Shown here piece by piece: positions 1 to 13,437 of a stretch of DNA of 64,000 nt. The translations under genes and the position numbers were made by a program. Every line of letters begins with the position of its first letter. The stretch's first letter is position 1. The notes beneath the pieces are model-generated. The model saw only the letters and a program-made list of their open reading frames with translations, did no database searches and had not been told where the DNA came from. The DNA comes from Onchocerca lupi (taxonomy: Eukaryota; Nematoda; Chromadorea; Rhabditida; Onchocercidae). The stretch covers positions 62,001-126,000 of the forward strand of contig JAOVVO010000122.1 of NCBI GenBank assembly GCA_028564675.1, written 5' to 3'.

Positions 1-641
1 GGTGCATAGTGCCTTATATTTGGCAACCATTTCGGAAAGATATTTCTCATGAAGCAAATAAAGTTTTTGAATGAAGCAAATAAAGTTTTTGCTAACTAAT
101 GTTTAATAAATATATACCGAAAGCAAGTTGAAAAGAAAAATGGTCGGTGAAATTCGGAAAGAAATTCAAACTGTTTATTTTCGGTAAGTCGTTTTAAAAC
201 GTTTTGATCTTTAAGTGTAGTTATTTTTGTCATAAAATTTTAAAGGGAAGTAGTAACAGAAGAGAGCAAAAGGGAGGGAGAAATTAATTTGTTTTGGTTT
301 TATTTGCAGTCTAAGTAGATTGCGTTTATCAGACTCTAAAATCTTTTTTCTTTAAATTTTTCGGGATTAATTTTTAATGTTTCACGAATATTCGTTGTAT
401 TAAACGATGATTTAAAACTGGTTGGATTTTGAAGGTAATTTTAATTTTGAATATTTGCAGAACCATTAAATCCATTTTGACCTGCTCGGTGTGTATGTAT
501 ACTTTCGAGACGTAATAGAGATTTATGGAATTCGAAGTATTTTTAACTGCACATGAAATCGTAGCTGACAATTATGTATCCAAATTAAAGTTTCCATTCA
601 TTTTAAGTGATTTTGAATCAATTTAAATATTAGACTTTTAC
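1..641. other. intron of the left-edge insulin-like gene; no exon supported
   Basis: This stretch lies downstream, on the minus strand, of the B-chain exon of the insulin-like gene. I looked for the Cys-Cys pair expected of an insulin A chain on the minus strand and found none, so the A-chain exon is probably beyond position 1. An open minus-strand stretch at about 1-92, in a frame compatible with the preceding exon, has no Cys pair and partly consists of a 22-bp repeat, so I do not call it an exon. Confidence 0.4.
49..92. repeat. 22-bp direct repeat, two copies
   Basis: Two adjacent 22-bp copies (49-70 and 71-92), beginning ATGAAGCAAATAAAG, differ only at the last base. The high identity suggests a recent slippage or duplication event. 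Confidence 0.8.
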
Positions 642-1341
642 CAGTATCCTTTTTTTTGCGACGTCGTTTCTTCATTTCACATGCCATCATATACGCAGTT
701 GCAAATGACTGGCCCCCTGGTGGACAAAGTACCAGTGATCCGAAATTTTGTGCTGCAATAATTTCAATCTTTAAAATAGTATAAGACTAAGAAATTTCGA
801 TGATATCTTATCATTAAGATTGTTAGAATTTCTTTGGTAACTTAGAAAAGCACAAATCATTGGCGGTAATCTCCTATAAATTCTACGCTCTCTTTCAGCA
901 TATCAAAATATAGAAATTAGATTGTCCTAAATGAATTATTTTGCTTTTTGGAAGTAAATTTCAAGTTTTTCATAAGCTCGTCGCTTAAATTTAATTTAAG
1001 AAGTGCAAATTAAAATGAGTGAAAGTAGCTATATGATGATTTATTAAGTGATAAAAGATGAATTAAAAAATTATCTGAAATTTTCTATTTAAATGAACCT
1101 TTGATAAAAACATTTAACGGTATCATCATTTGCTAATATTTAAATCATTTGACTGATATTTTAATGTAAGATTAAAATAATACGAACAGATTAATGAAAT
1201 AATCTTTAAGTTATTGTTAGGTCATATTAAATTGCATAATTATTATAAAATAAGAAATGTTTTCGAAGAGTAACCTGGTATTGATAAGCCGAGAAAGATG
1301 CATAAATAATACCAGAGATAAATTCGTTGTGATAAGCGCAT
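642..1341 (-). CDS. insulin-like peptide, signal peptide and B chain (partial, A chain off left edge)
   Basis: Two minus-strand exons join in phase 1: 1275-1341 and 642-752. Exon 1 starts at the ATG at 1341, has an in-frame TGA 9 bases upstream, and encodes a hydrophobic leader (MRLSQRIYLWYYLCIFLGLS) that looks like a signal peptide cut near residue 23. Exon 2 encodes a short segment with LCPPGGQSF, then ATAYMMAC, then a very basic run (KKRRRKKK). That is the layout of a nematode insulin-like B chain (two Cys around an amphipathic helix) followed by a dibasic cleavage site. Nematode insulins are secreted hormones acting on the DAF-2-type receptor. The CPPGG form of the B chain, with 14 residues between the Cys instead of 11, fits my memory of some nematode members but was not compared by alignment. 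The exon ends at a GTAAAA donor, so at least one more exon is needed for the A chain. Alternative: another small secreted Cys peptide. Confidence 0.55.
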
Positions 1342-3792
1342 AATTGATCAGTGGTACTTAATTATTAAATACTCTATTTCAGTAATATTGTTGATAACAT
1401 ATCTAACGAAATAGATCCTCAAATGACCTGGAATTAGCCGTATTATTTATGCAGAAAGGAAGAAAGATCATTTAAGATTAACATTAAACAAAACATGACT
1501 TGAATTTGGCTTAAATTGAAAAAGATTACACTATTTTATACATGAATGAATAAATATGCTTAATATACCAGATTATATCGGGTTATCAAAACTAAATTTG
1601 TATTGAACATCGAATATATTTGATTTTTACAAAGTGACGGAAATTAGACTTATACTGACTATGAAACCCGGATGGTAAAAATTAACTTATACTGGGCATA
1701 AAATACATTTGGCCTAGATTGGTTGATCAAAACAAGGCCTATAGTTAAATCATCCGTTTATGATACCTTTGTTAATCATAGATAACGATGTTTTGTATCC
1801 ATTCGGTTTCAACTAATGTTCGGATGAAATTATAGACTTACATTTGCTCATTAGTCAAGATTAGCTAAGTGATTATCGACATCATAATAATATATCTTGC
1901 AATAAACAACATTTATACATGTAAATCAGCCTTGTTGTTGATAAATGAGGCCCTTATCACTATTAAATATGATCCCATTGTTTTTAAATTTAATCGTTTT
2001 ATCGTTCTCTACTTTTTTTGATTTTAAAATAGTGTCATTTATTGACAATTTCCTTCTAAATTTTCCAATTTTAATTTGATTTTTCCCTTTTCATTTCAAT
2101 TTTTTCATTAATTTTCTCTCATTTTAGTTTTTTTTTTTTTTTTTTTTTTAAATAATATCCATTGCATATTATTTCTCTTCTAACTTTCTTTTTTTTCTAA
2201 ATCACCTTTTTAGGTATGCTAATGCTATATTTAGTTTTGCGTCTCAATTCTTCAAATTATTAATTTTATTTGCTTAATTCCGACATTAGTTCACCCAGTG
2301 AAATCAATAGTTGATTTTCATTCTCTCTTTTGTCTTCTAAACAGCTAATTAATTAATTTACAATCCTGACAATAACCTATTATTTTTTTTTACACAAAGA
2401 GCAACATAATCAATCGAAAGTTTTCACCTATTTACTTTTGTTTAACAACATTTCTTGTCCATAAATTTCTAATTTGATCTTCAACATGGATTTCAGATTC
2501 TCATCCTATCGTCTGATTCAGATTTCAGTGAAGTTATTTTTTTCTCAGTCAACAAATTGCGGCAAAATAGCTGAGAGATTTTTTGAACAAAATAGCAGTT
2601 AATCGAATCGAATTTTGAATCCACACTATTTAAATTCAAATCGTAAACATGGAAAATAAGAGGATCAGAAAGTGTTAATGAACCAAGTACTCGATCTATT
2701 GCCTTAATTAGTATCTTGGATTCTATTATTATTTAAATAATCGTGATACATTAAATATTCTTCTCTTCTTTTCTATTCGGTTCTTTATTCAATAGTTATA
2801 TGCCTCTGATTTTTAATTTCATCAACTTAAATCCTCAAAATATTATTGATCAAATTTTATTATCTGAATTGATATATTATCATCAGAAAAAAATGTGCAA
2901 AATCTTTTTTTTTTCTTTTTTTTGCAAAATTTAATGATGATCCAAATATAAGTGAGTTCAAAACTTTTAAAATTATCAAAAATTTATATCAAAAATCTTC
3001 GGGAAGTAATTTTAATACGACGGATGAAAATATCGAAAATTGGAAACAATAGAATAAGTAATGAAATATATCAATGATTCATTTATTATGAAGATTCATG
3101 AATTTAATTAATCAAATAAAACAATCCATATTTAAATTAATTTTACATACGAATTTCAAAGTGATATCATTAGTTAAACAGAAAAAGAAAAAAGAAGTAA
3201 AAATTTTTTCATTCAGACGAGTGTATACTTGTGTTTACTATCATTAGCTAAAAATAATTTACATTAATTATGTTTTCATGCCAATTATTTATATTTGTGT
3301 GAATTGAAAAGGTACAAATAGCACAAGAAAGGTGCTATAAGTTATTATCTTTTTCCCACCGATTAGCTAATTATAAGTTGATGACAATACATAACAATTT
3401 AAATTAACCACAAAATAGTTGAATAAATAAAGATTATTCGAGTACAATATAATTTGTAATTTTGGAATTGAAAAAACGAAAAACAAACTAGAAAAATTAC
3501 AATTTTATATCATTAACATTCTAATTTTTAAAAAAATCAATGAAAAGTCTGGCAAATTATCATGATCAAGTAAAATACTTCGTTTAGCTATTTATTGAAA
3601 CAAATTTCTTGCAAAAACAGTTCATTATGCTTTTGGCAAGTCCAGATTTTTCATCTGTTTTTTAAGTTGTCACATATGATAGGTGTGAATTTTGAAATTT
3701 ATCACCCCCCATATTTGTCTTTTTTTTCTTCCTTCTTTTAAATTGCCGATTTAATTGAGACATTCATTTTCTTTTTCGATACATTATTTTGA

Positions 3793-3795
<3 letters not shown>

Positions 3796-3830
<35 letters not shown>
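3796..3830. repeat. poly(A) tract of about 35 bases
   Basis: An uninterrupted run of A followed by further A-rich sequence to about 3850. It could be a slippage tract or the tail of a decayed retroposed copy. No retroelement open frame is visible next to it. Confidence 0.9.
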
Positions 3831-3832
<2 letters not shown>

Positions 3833-5287
3833 AAAAAAAAAAAGGAAAAAAAATGGATTATGGAAAGATAAGGCTGCGAATATGAAAAATGAAAAAAAAA
3901 AATGTCAGTGGCGAAATGTTTTGCTTTTTTGTTTATTCTGAAAATAAATTTAAAACTTTTCCAAGACATTTTCTGAAAAGTATTCCAAAGAGTATTCTCA
4001 TGAGGAAAATAATGGACAGGAACAGAGGGCGTCGAATCACTTTTTTGTCAATTTCAATGGGACGCAACCTTGTGAGGCCAAGTTTATTGAAAAAAGATGA
4101 AAAAAGAGGAACTATGTGGGCCTTTTCCACTGTTAAAATTTGCAAGGCCTAGTAATTCACAGTAAGAAGCAAATTGGAGAAAAAAATTTTAGTTAATAAT
4201 GACGAAATTTTAAGAGAAAAATATGATAAAATTTAGAAATCGAACGAAATCAATCGTCTTGCGAACCATTGTCATTTTAAACCTTTTCTATCTGCAAATG
4301 ATTCATATTTGTTATGAACATATATTACTGTAATCTCAAACATGAATGATTTTTCTAATTTATAACATCATTTTTTGAATTTCACATTTTAATTTTAGCA
4401 ACTTATTCGACTAATTAAAATAATAATCTAAGAAATAATTTTCTAAAATCGTTTTTCCATTTTTTAAAAAAATTGAATTAAAAAAATTTTTCCAACTTGT
4501 AATTTGTAGATTCCAAACTAAAATGGAAACTTGATTCTAACTAATTTTCATAAAAATTTCAAATTATTTTGATGTCAGAATATTTAATATTCAATGCTAA
4601 GCACTGCTTATTAATGCATGCAAATATTAAACGTAATACACTTTCAAGAAGTAAATAAAGTAATTTTTTTCTATTTCTGAACAGATAATTTTAGTACTCA
4701 AAAAAAAAAGGAAATCAAAAATAAAAATTTGAAAATTTGCAAAAATGGAATAAATCAGAAATTTGAACAATATTTTCAGAAACCCCAATACTGATAGATA
4801 ATTTCGATTACTGGTATTAATATACTCCATTTTAATGCATCCATCATTACGTGAAGTTTGCAGTTATCAAATTTTACTTTCAAATTACAGAATCATAAAT
4901 ACGATTGCGATAATTTGATATAACTTATCATGATGATTCTACTCCTATCTTGTCTTATCTATTCATGATTAGTTTTCAATATTTTAAATTCCATTATACT
5001 GATTTTGTTAAACTTATGGCATTCTAAAAATTACATAAGTTTGTTATTTTTCCTCTTTTTTACTGCCCTCTTTTTCTTCTTTCTTTTTTTTCCATTTCAT
5101 TCTTTGTCTAACTAAATAAGCTCACATATTTGCTTACCTTTTTTCCTTTAACTTTTTGAATCTAAACTTCCAGAGAATTCCTGAAAGTGAAAGTAAATCG
5201 GTTATAGTTTTAAAATGCCTATTGCTTAAATTCGTGGAAATTAATTTTTCTATTGTGAATGCCAAAAGAATAGGCCGTTAGTGTTCC

Positions 5288-5329
5288 TGGCTCTTTTGAG
5301 TCCTTAAAATCTTGGCTCTTTTGGGTCCT
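5288..5329. repeat. 17-bp direct repeat at 25-bp spacing
   Basis: TGGCTCTTTTGAGTCCT at 5288-5304 recurs with one change (TGGCTCTTTTGGGTCCT) at 5313-5329. Only two copies are present. Confidence 0.7.
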
Positions 5330-8300
5330 ATTGTTTGCTTCTGAACACTTTAAAGAGAGTTTTAGAATTGCTATTTCGATTGCTTGGAAATCTTTTACGA
5401 TAAACTAAGTATGGATATTCCTACAGTATCGAGTGTTTTAATTACTCAATCAGAACTACAGTATCCACTTGAGGAAGTGATGACGGCAAGGTTTCTAGGA
5501 AAAATGAAAGTGTATCGATTGAAATGGCGAAAGTAAAATGAATCAGTATGAACATATATGTGCAGCAAGTTTCTGTTGAGAGCAAAAGTGAAACACGATT
5601 GCTGGCTAGTTATAGTTGCTATGGAATGATAATCAGTATTGATGATTACTGATAAGTTCAAGATAAGCAAAAAAAATCATTATTTTGGTTGTGATTTCTC
5701 CATAATTGCATTAATATTTGGTTGTAAAATATAGCTTGAAAGAAGCATAATGAAATTATTAGTTTAAGTAAAGTAATGCAATTTTTTTCTTAAATTATTT
5801 AAACTAGTCCTGATTGTGTTAGTTTTTGATAACATTAAAATGAATTTTGAAATGAATTTCCAAAATTTATTTTAATGTTTTACAGATATGACTGATAAAT
5901 GATCTTCGTAACAAATACAAGCATTTTAACATTTATCAATCAATGCTCGTTTCTTATAGGTATACTGCATTGTATTACCTACATTACAAACTTGTAAACT
6001 AATCTTAGACTATTCATTTCCACATTCACTTGACTATTAATCTTAATTTGTACTTGCAGAAACTTGAATTTAAAATTTAGAATTTAAAGACTTTTTCTAA
6101 AATTTAGAAAATACTTGCTACAGTCCATTTCAAGAGTAAACAGAATCTGTGCCTATTTGTCAGAAAAGCAAAGATGAAGAATTTTGCTTGTAAAATAATG
6201 TTTTCTTAGTTAAGGATCAAGCAAACTCGATCAGAACTGGTATTATTTCTTCTTATTTGATCAAAAGCAAAGCACTTGTTGAATGTCAAATAAATTTACA
6301 AAATCTTTGTGTGATTGATGATTGCTGCGTTTACACTGCTACTTCACTTCATTAAGTTATGCTTATCTACAACTTATTAATTCATTACTGAACTAAGAAA
6401 ATTTTCGGTATTTTATTACTAATTATAGCAAAAATAATGATTAATAATAAGAATAATGATAAACCACAAATATGCAAAAAATACGAAAAGAACGATTATA
6501 TTAATAAATATAAGCTTTTATAATAAGGCATTTCCGTCAATGATCAAATGAATAATTAATTGGCTTTCGTCAAATTTGCTCGAAAATAGAAACAATCGTA
6601 AAACATTATGCATAAAAAATTCATGTCATAAGCGTCATAAGCTGAATGAATTGCATAATGAATTAAGTTATAAATTTTTTTAAAACTTAAAATTTCGAAA
6701 TTTTTAGCCAAATGAAACATAATTCAAAAGAAATAATATGCAATTTGTTTTACTGATACTTGTCCTAGCTTTAGAAGAAAGAATAGCATTCGAAATACTT
6801 TGGGTTGCAAAAACAAAATTTCAAAAAAAGAAAAAGAAAAAATGATAAAAATGATTTCATTATTTAAAAAAAAAAAATTTAATGAAGTTTCAAATTTCGC
6901 ATTTTCCAGAAAAAAGAAAAGCATGTAATTCAAGTGGTGAAATTGATAAGTGATTTTGAAATTTCCAATATTAAAAAGTGCGTTTTGAGCTATTGAATTA
7001 CAACATAAAACTTACTTTTATATGAGTTTAATGTAATTCTGAAGCAAAAACGAACAATTCTGAGATTAAATTTATAATTTTTTTCCAAAACCTCCGGATA
7101 ATCAAGTACAAAAAACAGCAATTTATTCATTGCTAATTTCAAATTAAATGAAATTGAAATTGTGTCATACAACGGAAATAGATATGACATGCAATAATCT
7201 ACATTAACAATTTATTTATTTCCGTGTTTACGTCAATTACGCTCACGAATGCACCAATAAAACGATTTAAAACTAATTATACTATATGAACTGATTTATT
7301 TGATAAATTTATTTCAGTGCCAAATAAAATTTCAGATTGAAATCTGTCCAGAAATTATGTCATATCAAAGTTTAAGGATATGAAGAAGCGGTTAATCAAA
7401 TAATTAGAATGGAAGTAAATTTGTAGTTGAGTATCAATAAATCCATTCATCTGAAATATTTACTAAATTGTGAAAAAAAAAAATATTTATTAGGAATTAA
7501 TCATCTAATTTAATAAAAGAAATGCTGGCTAATTTACAAATGCATTTAAGCAATTTTTGAAAAAAAAAAAAGAAAAAAATTTTCGTTTCCTTCTCGCTTT
7601 CATTTTATTCTATTAAAATTCGATTTAATTGGAATTGATGAAAATTCTTTTTTTTTTTCCTTTTTTCTTTTAAAAAAAGGAATGAAATAAAAGTTTTTTA
7701 CGTCAAAGAATTTTCCCTTTCTCTTCCTCTTTTATATATATATTATCAAGGAATGGAAGCTGGATTATGATAATATCATTAGCACCTTATATATAAATAT
7801 AAATTGCTTTAATAATATTAAATTTCTTGTGAATTAATTAATATAAAATTGGAATTTTTATGAGTAATTGATAATAATTAGAAATTTCCACAAAAAATCG
7901 AAAAATCATTTACGAATTATAAGATGATTAGCGTATGATGCCAATTAGCAGCACTGATATTTGTGAAGAAAAAGAAAAATAAAAATTCAAGTTTTATTTT
8001 CCCTCTTTCTGATAATTTTTCATGTGTTTTTAAATGACTTCCTAAATTTCGTTTTTTTTTCCGACGATTATTCCATAATTTTCTTTTTTCCGATGACACT
8101 ATAGAATTTTCCTTTTTCAGAATTTTTTACAACTTTTTTTTTTTTTTTGACAGAATAATCCTTTTTTATCTAAAGATTTATTTTCAATCTAATCAAAAAG
8201 AAAGATAGTTTGAGAGAAGAAAAATGATTGGTGACAATTTTTTTTTTTTTAACTAATACTGCACAGCAAATTTGAAAACTTGAAATTTTATGTGTTAAGA

Positions 8301-11300
8301 CATTTCTAAACATAAATTTGTGTATTCAAAATATGTCCAAAATATATTGTTCTTTCTTTTAAATTTCAATTATTTTAAAAAAAAGGCAGAAAAAAGTTTA
8401 GCTAATTTTTTAGAGTAACAAAGGAAATTTTTCAATCGAAAATGACAAAGTTTTAGTACAATCAAATTTAAATTTGCATTATTGCCGTGAAATTTCAAAT
8501 TCTTTTTTTTTTTTTACAATTATTTGTTCCGACATATCATCCTATCTTTCATATTTTTATTATGATTTCTTAAGCATAATTCTTTCAATCTTCAATAAAA
8601 GTTAGTTGATTAATTATTTTACTCAAATAATTTCTACACTGAAAAAAAATATCTAATCATAAATTAAAGGTTGAATACATCGAATTTTTTTTTTTAGTAA
8701 CCTTCACGATTCTTTTCAACCTGCTAATTTTTTTTTTTTAAATATATTCTAATTTTGTTTTCAGGTTACACTAGAAATTTCAGTCTTTGTTTCTTTTATG
8801 ATTTTCATTTGGAGTGATAGATGAAATTAATTACTTTAACGTCTTGAATAAATAGTATATATTTCAATTTAAATAAAGAAATCATACTGAAAATTCTAGA
8901 TTTACAATTCGACTAACAATCTACGATTATAAAAAAAAATTCAAATTGCAAGCGCGAATAAAATCGAATACAAATAAAAATTGACATATCAAAGGAACAA
9001 ATTAATCGAATTTTTTCGAACGATTCTTGAATATCAGGTGTACATGTGGGTGTAATTTCTTTATTCCGGATAATCTCGTTCCGATAACTTTATTTTTTAC
9101 GAGATATTATTAAATAATTATTGAAAATTCTCAGAATAGCTTTGTGATTATATTATAATGATAAAAGATAAGCATCCTAAATCATTGGATAGATTGTCTA
9201 ATCTATTTTCGCATATCATTTAATTGTGAAAAAAAAAGTTAATAATATTTGGATTAATTAATATCAAATGATTGTTCGGTAATTATAGATTGTGCATTAA
9301 AATTGTGATAGAAATATATTCAGATAGTTAAAATTAATTTAATAAATGTTTTATTAAAATGAGCTTTATATATAAATACCATTTCACTTCTCGAAACAAA
9401 CAAAAGATGTCCTCCCATGGAAAATTCGGGAAGGATTGAATGGATGAAAAAGAATTCAAGAAGTTTAAAAAGCCTCAAATAATAATTGCTACAAAAAAGA
9501 CATGAATATGATGTGTTACGATAATGAAAGCATTATTCATTAAGATAATTAAGTTCCATTATGCAAATTTCATTCTAAATATTAGTCTTTTACATTTTGA
9601 CAAATATCACTTCTGTATACTTGATTAGTTTTAACAACTCCATGAATTACTATTTCGAAAAATTATGCAAATTTTTCTATGATTATGTTTCTACGCAAAT
9701 AAAGAATTTAAAATGCAAATTATCATTGTTTGATCAACAAACGTTTATGCACTTATATTGACAAACAGTATAAATAGATGGAAATCCAGGCTGAAATTTT
9801 ATAACTCTCCTAAATTTTAAAATATTAGATCTGCAAAATTTTGAAATTTAAAGAAAACTTTTAAATTTGCCACACCTTTCTAATGGTCAATTTTAATATT
9901 ATTATATCAGAGATTGCAATTCAAAATAGAATAAAAAATAACTGCAGATAAAATTATCACACATAATATAATATAGATAGATGAAAAACCAAGACAAAAT
10001 TTTTTTTTGTTTCATCTTAATTCCAAAACTCAATCAAAAAGAGAGCAGGAAAAAAAAACTAATAGTGATAATGGTACTAAAAATTTTTGATTTAATTAAT
10101 TCCAACAAATTTGTTAGAACTAAATCGTTCATTCTGCTGCAATTGATCAGCATGAAGTTGCCTTTTTGTAATAAATTTGAAATTTTTTAAAAACTTCAAA
10201 ATTTTCAATACTAAAATCAAATTTTTCAAGCAATTAGAATATTTGAATAAAATAACGAAATAACATTTGAAAATTAGAAATATATCATACTGTTTCTTAT
10301 TAATAGTTGACAATTTATCAATTAATTAGATAAATATGCTTCGCTGATATCAGCAAGAATTTGAATTGGAATTGAATGGATTATAATCCAGTTTCAGCAT
10401 TTACTGGATATTCGATATGTCAATGGTCATTCTGGTTGTGAGTTAACTTAAATATTTAAAATTTGAATTCATCCAATGATTTGCAAGCATATCAATAAAT
10501 GTTGTCATCCGGAAAATATCATGTATGTCATTTATAATATTCTGCATTTGCCTTTTTGTTTATCAAGTTTTCCGATTCCAGGTTACCTGATAACTGATAA
10601 CACAACACATTTTTCACGTGAGAGAAAATCGATCGGATTTTTTTAGATGAGCGCTGAACTAAAACGGATTCTTCAAATTGTCAAAATTCCTGAAACTTTT
10701 TCTGCGCCTCATTTTTCCACAATCATATTTTCAAATGTACTTGATGGAAATTTTAATTTATCAAGAAATAATCTTCTTGGCTGGAATTAATTGATAAATG
10801 AGAAACAATTTCAAGTTAGAGGAATTTTAAAATGTTTAGTTATACCGAATTCAATTTGGTTTTAGCGAAATTTCAATTTTGATTTTTCGAAATTTTAAAC
10901 AAACTTTGAAAACAATTTTTTATTTAATATTTCATCGAAAATTTTACATTCATAAACTAAAACGAAAGTAATGATAAATTAAAAGGAAATTGACGCCATA
11001 AGAAATCAATAATATTCTTATGAGAAATTTTTGTAAAAAAGTTGAATAATGAAATCAAAAAACTGCATTAAATAAACTTGAAAATGGCATCAAATTGGTC
11101 ATAGCATTTTTATTTTTTTGTTTGTGGCAAGCAGATTTTTATAAAATTGCTATTTTTTTTTATTAAATCCAACCATTTCTCTTCTTCATCTTCACTTTCT
11201 ATTCCAAAAATAGGTAGAGAATATTTGATGAATTTTTTTTTTTTGGTTTGTTTAAAAATGTTAAAATGTTTCAATGGATGTACTTTGCATGTTGAAAATT

Positions 11301-13147
11301 TCAATTTTTACATAATCAAAGAAGTATTTTTTTACTTTGAAAAAGTTATGATTTCGTTTGATATGAGAAATTAATTAATTAATCCCTAAATAATAAGTCA
11401 ATTAAGCTTCGTTGATATCACTTCCGAAAGTTCATTATTTTATTATTTATTTCTTTTAAATCGACAATATATTTGCATTGTTTTGAAACTTTTCGAAATG
11501 TATTTGTTTGAAAAAGGGGTTGAACTATGAAAGATAATTTTTAATCTTAAGAAAGGAATTTGTAATCTTATCCATTTTATTAGCAGCTATTTGTTGATTA
11601 CACTGATTTGCCCTTCAAAATCTTCTAACATTCCTACTTCGTTCTTCTCACTTTTAGAAAAAAGTGAAAAAGAAAATGAAAAATTACTATTTTGTTTTTA
11701 AACGTTTTTCATTTCATTTTCTATAGTTTACTTATTTGTCAATAAATTACATCAATAATTAATTTTTTATTATTAATTATTCTTTCATATCTGATATAAG
11801 CACTTTTTTAATAGAAAAATTGTTTATTTTCTATTTAATAGAACAAAATTTCGTACGTTAAAATGATTAAAAAAAAAAACAAATGCATAAAAAATGCCAA
11901 AAAAATAATGAAAATATGCGCTAAGCAAAACATATGCAGTAAGCAGATAAACATGAAATTCACGGTATACGGTACGCAGTTTACGATGCAAACAAGAAAT
12001 CAAGAAATGTACAGTAACAAGAAGTGTACGATAGCATGAAATATACGATATTTGGATAAAGAGATGAGCAGAAATGAATGAAATACATCGAAATGGACAA
12101 AAATGTGTTTATAAGAAAAACGATGCAGAATGAATAAACATTGAAAAGTAAGGATCAATATTGAAAGATTGCATAAAATACAGGTAACAAAATAATTAGA
12201 GAATCGCTTGGCAGCAAAGAATTCATTCTTGCAATCAGAAATCCATTACTTTTCTAAAAATAAATACTTCATTTTTACTTCTTTATCGTAATTTCAGAGA
12301 AAGCAATGTAATAATTCCGTATTGTTTTACATATGAATTTCTGCTAACGCGTATTTCCCATAAAATAAATTTTCTTTTAAATTCGACATTGATAATTCTT
12401 TCAAAAATTTGTTTTAAATAAACGAAAAACAGCACAGTTTTAAACCTGAATTCATTTCCTTTTTCCTTTTCTTTTTTTCTAAATAATGATTTAAGATAAT
12501 TAGCATAAAGATATCTGTACGGAAATTTTTTCCTTGTACTTGAGATGATGAATGAATCACTCAAGTAGTACAGCATAGGGAAACCTAATATCACGATGAG
12601 CATTAACGATTTAATGAATAAAATAATCAATAATCAGAAACTGACTTTTTTTTTTTTTATAATATAAATACTGATCAGAATTTAAATGATGCTTGCATTG
12701 AATATGACTTTTTTTTTTAAATTCAAATCCAAATTAAAAATGAAAAGAGAAACTTTCGAAAGAAGTAAACATGCAGTATTTTGTTTTCTTCTAAATAAAT
12801 CGCTTCGAATTCATTTCAGAACTTTTGATAATTCTTTTTCAACGACTAATGTATTGATGTCAAAATTGGTGATATTTAATTAAATTAGATTATCAATTAC
12901 TAAAATACTGATATTTATATATGATGTATCGGCATATTTGCTCAATTAATGATAAATTCACTTAGATGAATTATGAATATTTATATATTCGATTATATCA
13001 ATATTCAATTAGTACAGATTAATCAGGTTGGAAGTAATTGATGATGTTCGATGCATAGCTTCTTGAAGAAAGAGACGAGAGGATTGAGGGAAATGCGGAA
13101 AATATGTCGAAGAACAATCATCCGTCATTATTTCGAACGTCATTGAA

Positions 13148-13435
13148 TTGAGCATCGATAAACATGAGGAGTTTAAACTTCTTCAACTTCTTGAAGTGCT
13201 TCATTTCAGCTCATTAACCTGTCTTTCTCGCTTGTTCAAGAATTTCTCCTCCAAATTTTGTTTTCTTTTTCAACTTCCTCTTCCTTCTCTTTTTCGTCTT
13301 AAACTGCTACTATCACTCAAAATTAAGGGAGGAGTGATAAAGATAATGAAAAAGAGAGAGAGAAAGAGAAGAGCTGAAGTGATAAAGGAAACGAATTTTC
13401 TAGCAAACTTCGAATCAGAAGAAGAAATCGTGTAA
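13148..13435 (+). other. 95-codon upstream ORF in the probable 5' UTR
   Basis: An open frame of 95 codons ends with TAA at 13433-13435, two bases before the start codon of the membrane protein gene at 13438. A TTTCAG at 13204-13209 could be the spliced-leader acceptor for the downstream gene; in that case the ORF's start codon would not be in the mature mRNA. The predicted peptide is rich in Leu, Ser, Lys and Glu and resembles no family I know. I treat it as UTR sequence with reduced stop frequency rather than a gene. Confidence 0.25.
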
Positions 13436-13437
13436 CT

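Larger units (their letters stand above)
1342..13437. other. long intergenic region, no supported gene
   Basis: About 12 kb of very AT-rich DNA with many A and T homopolymers. No chain of exons with consistent splice phases was found on either strand. The longest open stretches (3889-4152 plus strand, 5411-5536 plus strand, 12283-12630 minus strand) are unsupported by splice partners or recognisable protein. The last few hundred bases before 13438 are richer in G+C and probably hold the promoter and 5' UTR of the downstream membrane protein gene. Confidence 0.6.

Noticed and set aside
10392..10445. Possible short exon after TTTCAG (HLLDIRYVNGHSGCELT)
   Set aside because: Only 17 codons, no upstream or downstream partner, and TTTCAG is common by chance here.
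12283..12630. 115-codon minus-strand ORF
   Set aside because: AT-driven Lys, Phe and Ile composition, no family resemblance, no splice signals that extend it, and no upstream acceptor near the start.
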